From Nonomuraea basaltis (GTDB lineage: Bacteria; Actinomycetota; Actinomycetes; Streptosporangiales; Streptosporangiaceae), in the NCBI RefSeq assembly GCF_005893125.1, contig NZ_VCJS01000028.1:1-64000 (forward strand): a stretch of DNA of 64,000 nucleotides. Direction: 5' to 3'. Below, piece by piece: positions 60,262 to 64,000 of this stretch (within the stretch, counting starts at the first letter, position 1; the number at the start of each line of letters is the position of its first letter). The position numbers and the translations under genes were made by a program. The notes beneath the pieces are model-generated. The model made no database searches. It saw nothing but the letters and a program-made list of their open reading frames with translations, and had not been told where the DNA came from.

Positions 60262-61305
60262 TCAGGATGACGGGACGGGTCCCGTCGAGTCACGGACGCT
60301 GAGGGTCGTCGCCAACTGAAGGTGCCGGGAGGCGGGCTGGACGCCGTCCGCCATGCCGAGGACGGTCTCGACGGCCATCCGGCCCATGCCGACGAGAGGC
60401 TGCCGGACGGAGCTGAGCCGGGGCGTGGTCCACTCGGTCTGTGGCGTGTCGTCGAACCCGGTGACCGACAGCTCGCCTGGGACCGAGATGCCGAGTTCCT
60501 TGGCCGCGGCGAGGACCCCGACGGCGATCTCGTCGTTGCCCGCGACGATCGCGGTCGGCCGCTCGTCGAGCGAGAGGAGGTCATGGCCGTGCCGCTGTCC
60601 CGCCTCGACGGAGAACGCCTCGTGACGGATCAGCGCGCGGTCCGGCGCGAGGCCGGCCGAGTCGAGCGCGGCCTGGTAGCCGTGGAAGCGCTCCAGCGAG
60701 GGGGCGGAGCCCAGCGGCCCGCCGATCCAGCCGATCCTGCGGTGGCCGAGCTTGATGACGTGCTCGGTCGCCGAACGACCGCCCGCCCAGTTGGTGGAGC
60801 CGATGCTGACCAGACGTGATTCGGTCGTGTCGATGGGGTCGATCGTCACGACGGGCACCTCGAGATCCTCCGCGGCGAGGAGCACCGAGTCGGGCACGGC
60901 GACGGCCAGCGCGATGATGCCGACGACGCCGGACGCCTTCTCCCCCTCCATCCAGGCGCGGGCCGCCGTATGGCTCGTGCTGATCGGCTCCTCGGGAGGC
61001 AGGCGAAGGAGGAGCTCGGCCTGCGCCGAGGTCGCGGCCACGAGGATCCCTTGGAGCACCGTTCCGGCATAACGGGACTCCACGATGTCGAGCACGGTGA
61101 CGAGGGTGCGGTCCCGTGTCTGCTCGTGTCGCATCGCCGTCGGCTTGTAGCCGATCTCAGCCATGACTCCGAGCACCAGCTCGCGCGTCTTCGCCCCTAC
61201 ATCACTGCGCCCGTTGAGGACCTTCGAGGCGGTCGTCGGCGAGACGCCGGCCAGTCGGGCGACATCCGCCAAGGTGGCTCGCCCGGAACGACCTCGCCGT
61301 TGCAT
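60262..61305 (-). CDS. LacI-family transcriptional regulator (second)
   Basis: A 347-aa regulator with helix-turn-helix ATLADVARLAGVSPTTASKV and hinge LNGRSDVGAKTRELVLGVMA, then the effector-binding domain (VVTIDPIDTTESRLVSIGST, LGHRRIGWIGGPLG, GELSVTGFDDTPQTEW). The ATG at 61305 is the natural start; the frame is open upstream but crosses the operator. Divergent from the sugar-binding-protein operon at 61481, with a CGAAA-N3-TTTCG operator near each start. Confidence 0.92.
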   Translation of the reverse strand: MQRRGRSGRATLADVARLAGVSPTTASKVLNGRSDVGAKTRELVLGVMAEIGYKPTAMRHEQTRDRTLVTVLDIVESRYAGTVLQGILVAATSAQAELLLRLPPEEPISTSHTAARAWMEGEKASGVVGIIALAVAVPDSVLLAAEDLEVPVVTIDPIDTTESRLVSIGSTNWAGGRSATEHVIKLGHRRIGWIGGPLGSAPSLERFHGYQAALDSAGLAPDRALIRHEAFSVEAGQRHGHDLLSLDERPTAIVAGNDEIAVGVLAAAKELGISVPGELSVTGFDDTPQTEWTTPRLSSVRQPLVGMGRMAVETVLGMADGVQPASRHLQLATTLSVRDSTGPVPSS

Positions 61306-61325
61306 CAGGGCTCCCTTCGGGGCTA

Positions 61326-61338
61326 CGAAATTATTTCG
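61326..61338. promoter_or_regulatory. CGAAA-N3-TTTCG operator next to the second LacI gene
   Basis: CGAAA TTA TTTCG, a perfect interrupted palindrome 21 bases upstream of the LacI start. The longer window around it matches the site at 61439 (read in reverse) at 16 of 18 positions. Shorter-spaced CGAAA/TTTCG operators are known for LacI-type xylan and xylobiose regulators of Streptomyces, from memory. Confidence 0.65.
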
Positions 61339-61386
61339 AAACCTACCATGAACCCTTCTTGCCAGGCTTTCTCGCTCGCCCACCCG

Positions 61387-61416
61387 TTGACACGGGCCGA
61401 ACGCGACACCTAATGT
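61387..61416 (+). promoter_or_regulatory. Promoter of the second sugar-uptake operon
   Basis: Perfect −35 TTGACA (61387–61392), an 18-base spacer and −10 TAATGT (61411–61416). Transcription should start near 61423, just before the operator at 61439–61451, which would act as a block downstream of the start site. Confidence 0.6.
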
Positions 61417-61438
61417 CCTCGCAACAACGAACAAGTTG

Positions 61439-61451
61439 CGAAATATTTTCG
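61439..61451. promoter_or_regulatory. CGAAA-N3-TTTCG operator of the second sugar-uptake operon
   Basis: CGAAA TAT TTTCG, 30 bases upstream of the binding-protein ATG and roughly +16 to +28 of the predicted transcript. Pairs with the similar site at 61326 on the other side of the divergent region, strong evidence for one LacI regulator controlling both genes. Confidence 0.65.
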
Positions 61452-61480
61452 TAACCAGCTCAGGACGAGAGGAGAAGCCC

Positions 61481-62788
61481 ATGCGGCTCTCCCAGAAGGT
61501 CAGGCTTCTTGCCGGGGTACTCGTGCCGATGCTCGCGCTGACCGCATGCTCGGGCGGCAGCGGCAGCGCAGCCGGCGGTGGGGACGAGCAGGTGAAGGTC
61601 ACGGTCTGGAGCTGGGACGGCACCGTCGAACGGGCCGTTCCCGGCTTCCAGGCCGCGAACCCGAACATCAAGGTCGAGGTCGTCAACGCGGGCTCGTCCC
61701 AGGACGAGTACAAGGCGCTCGACAACGCCATCCAGGCCGGTTCCGGTGTACCTGACCTCGTGATGTTCGAGTACTTCGCGGTCCCCTACTTCGCCGTTCC
61801 CGGCAAGCTCGCCGCCCTCGGGGAGTTCGGCGTGGACAAGCTCAAGCAGGACTACGTCCCGGCCGCGTGGAGCGACGTGACGGTCAACGGCAAGGTCTAC
61901 GCGCTGCCCTCCGACTACGGCCCGTCAGCGATGTTCTACAACGCAACCACGCTCAAGAAGGCCGGCATCGAGGAGCCCCCGGGCACCTGGGACGAGTACT
62001 ACGAGGCCGCCAAGAAGGTCCGCGCCCTCGGCGACGACTACTACATCGCTCAGGACACGGGCGACATCTTCTTCCTGCTCTCGCTCATCTGGCAGGCCGG
62101 CGGCCGTCCGTTCAAGGTGGACGGCCACAAGGTGCACATCGACTTCACGGACGCCGGCACGACCAAGGCCGTGGCCTTCTGGCAGAAGATGCTCGACGAG
62201 GGCCTGATCAACACCAAGATCACGGGATGGTCCGACGACTGGAACCGAGCACTCAACGACGGCACCCTCGCCACCCAGACCATGGGCGGCTGGCTGACCT
62301 CCACGCTGCCCGAGCGCGCACCGGAGGCCGGCGGTGACTTCAGGGTCGCCCTGATGCCGCAGTGGCAGCAAGGTGCCAAGGTCGGAGCGGCGAACGGCGG
62401 AAGCTCCTTCGGTATCCCGGCCGCGGCCGAGCACAAGGAAGCGGCCTTCAAGTTCCTCGAGTACTTCACGCACGGCGGCGGTCTCGCGACCCGCGTCGAC
62501 GCGGGCGCCTTCGTGCCGAACACGTCAGTGCTGGAGAACAAGGAGTTCCAGAGCAAGGCCAACAAGTACTTCGGCGACCAGAAGACCGGCGTCGTGCTGG
62601 CAGAGGCTACGGAGATCGTCGGGAGCGGCTGGCAGTACCCGCCGTTCTTCGAGTGGGCCCGCTCGATCTACGGCGACCTCGCATCGCCGTTCTACACGAC
62701 GGGCAAGGGCTCGCTCGCCGAGATCCTCGAACAGTGGCGGCAGCGCTGCGTCCAGTACGGCAACGAGCAGGGCTTCCAGGTGGACTAG
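61481..62788 (+). CDS. Sugar ABC substrate-binding lipoprotein (second cluster)
   Basis: A 435-aa binding protein: signal peptide MRLSQKVRLLAGVLVPMLAL with lipobox LTACSG, Gly/Ser linker, then the family-1 fold (VKVTVWSWDGTVERAVPGFQ, ALPSDYGPSAMFYNATTLKK). GAGGAG lies eight bases before the ATG. First gene of an operon with at least two permeases. Related in plan to the binding protein at 55167. Ligand unknown; the operator type hints at a xylan- or beta-glucan-derived oligosaccharide. Confidence 0.92.
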   Translation: MRLSQKVRLLAGVLVPMLALTACSGGSGSAAGGGDEQVKVTVWSWDGTVERAVPGFQAANPNIKVEVVNAGSSQDEYKALDNAIQAGSGVPDLVMFEYFAVPYFAVPGKLAALGEFGVDKLKQDYVPAAWSDVTVNGKVYALPSDYGPSAMFYNATTLKKAGIEEPPGTWDEYYEAAKKVRALGDDYYIAQDTGDIFFLLSLIWQAGGRPFKVDGHKVHIDFTDAGTTKAVAFWQKMLDEGLINTKITGWSDDWNRALNDGTLATQTMGGWLTSTLPERAPEAGGDFRVALMPQWQQGAKVGAANGGSSFGIPAAAEHKEAAFKFLEYFTHGGGLATRVDAGAFVPNTSVLENKEFQSKANKYFGDQKTGVVLAEATEIVGSGWQYPPFFEWARSIYGDLASPFYTTGKGSLAEILEQWRQRCVQYGNEQGFQVD

Positions 62789-62880
62789 CGGCTCCGCATC
62801 AGGGCGGGGGCCCATCCCGCGAGTGGTCGCGGCCCCGCCCGAGCGAGCCAGGCATCGCAATGGATCGGAAGGAACACGGC

Positions 62881-63819
62881 ATGGACCAGGCAACCGCTTC
62901 GGCCATGGCACTGCCGGACGCGAGACGGCCTCCGGCGCCAACACGCAAGCGACGCAAGCCACAGATCGGACTGGCGTTCATCGCGCCCTTCGGGGCGCTG
63001 TTCGCGCTCGTGTTCATCGTGCCCATCCTGTACGCCGCCTACCTCAGCTTCTTCCAGGACAAGCTCGTCGGGGGCAACACGTTCGTCGGACTCGCCAACT
63101 ACGCCAAGTTGTTCCAGGATCCGCAGTTCTGGGACGGGGTGGGACGCGTCTTCCGCTTCACGCTCGTCCAGGTGCCGATCATGCTGATCTTCGCCATGGC
63201 GCTGGCGCTCGCGCTGGACTCCCTGCGCCTGCACGGCGCCAAATTCCTGCGGGTGACGATCTTCCTCCCCTACGCGGTGCCGGCGATCGTGTCGACGCTC
63301 ATGTGGGGATTCCTGCTGGGCATCAAGTACGGCCTCTTCGGCAGCCTCAACGAAGCTCTGGGCACGGACCTCAACCCCTTCGCCCCGGACACCACGCTCA
63401 TCTCCATCGGGGTGATGGTGACGTGGGCGTTCACCGGCTTCAACATGCTCATCTTCTACGCCGCGCTCAAGGCCGTCCCGCGCGAGCTGTACGAGGCGGC
63501 CGCGATCGACGGGGCGAACGAGCTCCAGATCGTCCGCGCGATCAAGCTGCCGGCGCTGCGCGGATCGCTGGCCGTCACGATCATCTTCTCGATCATCGGC
63601 ACGTTCCAGATGTTCAACGAGCCGCAGATCCTGCCCTCGATGGTGGCCAACAGCGGCGTCACCACCTTCTACACGCCCAACCTGTACGCCTACAACCTGG
63701 CGTTCACCGGGTCCCAGCAGGGCTATGCGGCAGCACTCGCACTCGTCATGGCAGCGATCACGATCGCCGTCGCCTACGCCGTCCAGATCAGGGGGTTGCG
63801 CAATGCGTCGGACCACTAG
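62881..63819 (+). CDS. Sugar ABC permease, MalF/UgpA type (second cluster)
   Basis: A 312-aa permease with six helices: LAFIAPFGALFALVFIVPIL at the start, coupling motif YEAAAIDGANELQIVRAIKL and the loop FNEPQILPSMVANSG. The ATG at 62881 has AAGGAA upstream; an in-frame start 21 bases earlier is less likely. Paralogous to the 54153 permease. Its 3' end overlaps the next permease by 17 bases. Confidence 0.9.
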   Translation: MDQATASAMALPDARRPPAPTRKRRKPQIGLAFIAPFGALFALVFIVPILYAAYLSFFQDKLVGGNTFVGLANYAKLFQDPQFWDGVGRVFRFTLVQVPIMLIFAMALALALDSLRLHGAKFLRVTIFLPYAVPAIVSTLMWGFLLGIKYGLFGSLNEALGTDLNPFAPDTTLISIGVMVTWAFTGFNMLIFYAALKAVPRELYEAAAIDGANELQIVRAIKLPALRGSLAVTIIFSIIGTFQMFNEPQILPSMVANSGVTTFYTPNLYAYNLAFTGSQQGYAAALALVMAAITIAVAYAVQIRGLRNASDH

Positions 63820-64000
63820 CCGGCCGGCCGAAGCCGGGAAGACCTCCGGCCGCGGCCCCCGGCTCCCCACGGTGGGCAATCCCAGGAAGAGCACGACGCT
63901 CACCGTGATGACGAGCCTGTTCACCCTGTACTGCCTGCTGCCGCTCGGGTGGCTGGTCATCAACGCGACCAAGTCGCAGGCCGACTTCGTGTCGTCGTTC
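63803..64000 (+). CDS. Sugar ABC permease, MalG/UgpE type (partial, runs off the window)
   Basis: The first 66 residues are present: a basic leader, then a hydrophobic first helix (LFTLYCLLPLGWLVINATKS). The ATG at 63803 follows AGGGGG at a good spacing and lies inside the end of the preceding gene. The frame stays open to the window edge. Order and sequence identify the second permease of the pair, though only the N-terminus is visible. Confidence 0.8.
   Translation, partial: MRRTTSRPAEAGKTSGRGPRLPTVGNPRKSTTLTVMTSLFTLYCLLPLGWLVINATKSQADFVSSF

Noticed and set aside
1..64000. CRISPR arrays, tRNA or rRNA genes, phage genes and insertion sequences
   Set aside because: No regularly spaced direct repeats, tRNA-like cloverleaf, rRNA sequence, integrase or transposase was recognised by eye. 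A covariance-model and repeat search would be needed to exclude small RNAs.

Overview
High-GC DNA with GTG/TTG starts, many 1–8 nt stop/start overlaps (GTGA, ATGA, TAATG), PucR, IclR and LacI regulators, an IdeR/DmdR-type iron box and binding-protein sugar transporters without a linked ATPase all point to an actinomycete chromosome, probably Streptosporangiales- or Streptomyces-like. The genus is inferred from style, not proven. No rRNA, tRNA, CRISPR array, insertion sequence or phage gene was recognised. The window reads as a catabolic and uptake accessory region made of self-contained, locally regulated operons.

Layout. (1) 1–2904, minus: a branched-chain-amino-acid-type ABC operon (livH, livM, a truncated livG, start of a probable livF), divergent from a LysR regulator (3512–4414). 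LivH carries a fused exported beta-sandwich domain. (2) 5016–17082, minus: an 11-gene operon that looks built for aromatic amine or aromatic amino acid catabolism: APC permease, copper amine oxidase, ThDP decarboxylase-like enzyme, ALDH, degenerate SDR, seven-Asp-box protein, VOC dioxygenase-like protein, DUF1185-type protein, alpha/beta hydrolase, FAD hydroxylase, NIPSNAP protein. (3) 17341–20287, minus: ALDH, WrbA-like flavoprotein and DsbA/HCCA-isomerase-like protein. An IclR regulator diverges at 20422. Similar CGATWRTCG-like repeats lie before the permease and in the ALDH/iclR gap, suggesting one regulator controls both operons.

(4) 21204–28976: MacB-type permease and ATPase, peptidoglycan-binding adaptor and lipoprotein, next to an OmpR-type two-component system and a secreted protease with two trypsin-like domains. 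A roughly 257-bp leader is duplicated in inverted orientation before the lipoprotein and protease genes. It has given the protease a hybrid N-terminus. (5) 29095–32429, minus: a family-5 binding lipoprotein and a fused two-domain permease behind a strong iron-box match. (6) 32519–40925: PucR regulator divergent from a GABA/omega-amino-acid-type operon (class III aminotransferase, FAD/Fe-S D-2-hydroxyacid dehydrogenase, semialdehyde dehydrogenase, D-2-hydroxyacid dehydrogenase). (7) 40915–52883: IclR regulator divergent from a 12-gene operon with two FAD amine oxidases, two AstE/AspA-type deacylases, a Pot-type ABC transporter, an ALDH and a HAD protein. Two members are gutted genes (an aminotransferase fragment, and an aldo-keto reductase lacking its middle). 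The set suggests uptake and breakdown of an N-acylated amine or polyamine.

(8) 53272–64000: two LacI-controlled carbohydrate modules. The first has a secreted tandem esterase, whose first copy has lost its catalytic residues, plus a binding protein and two permeases. The second has a LacI gene divergent from a related binding protein and permeases, with matched CGAAA-N3-TTTCG operators on both sides. No ATPase is linked to either in the window, so a shared MsiK-type ATPase is likely.
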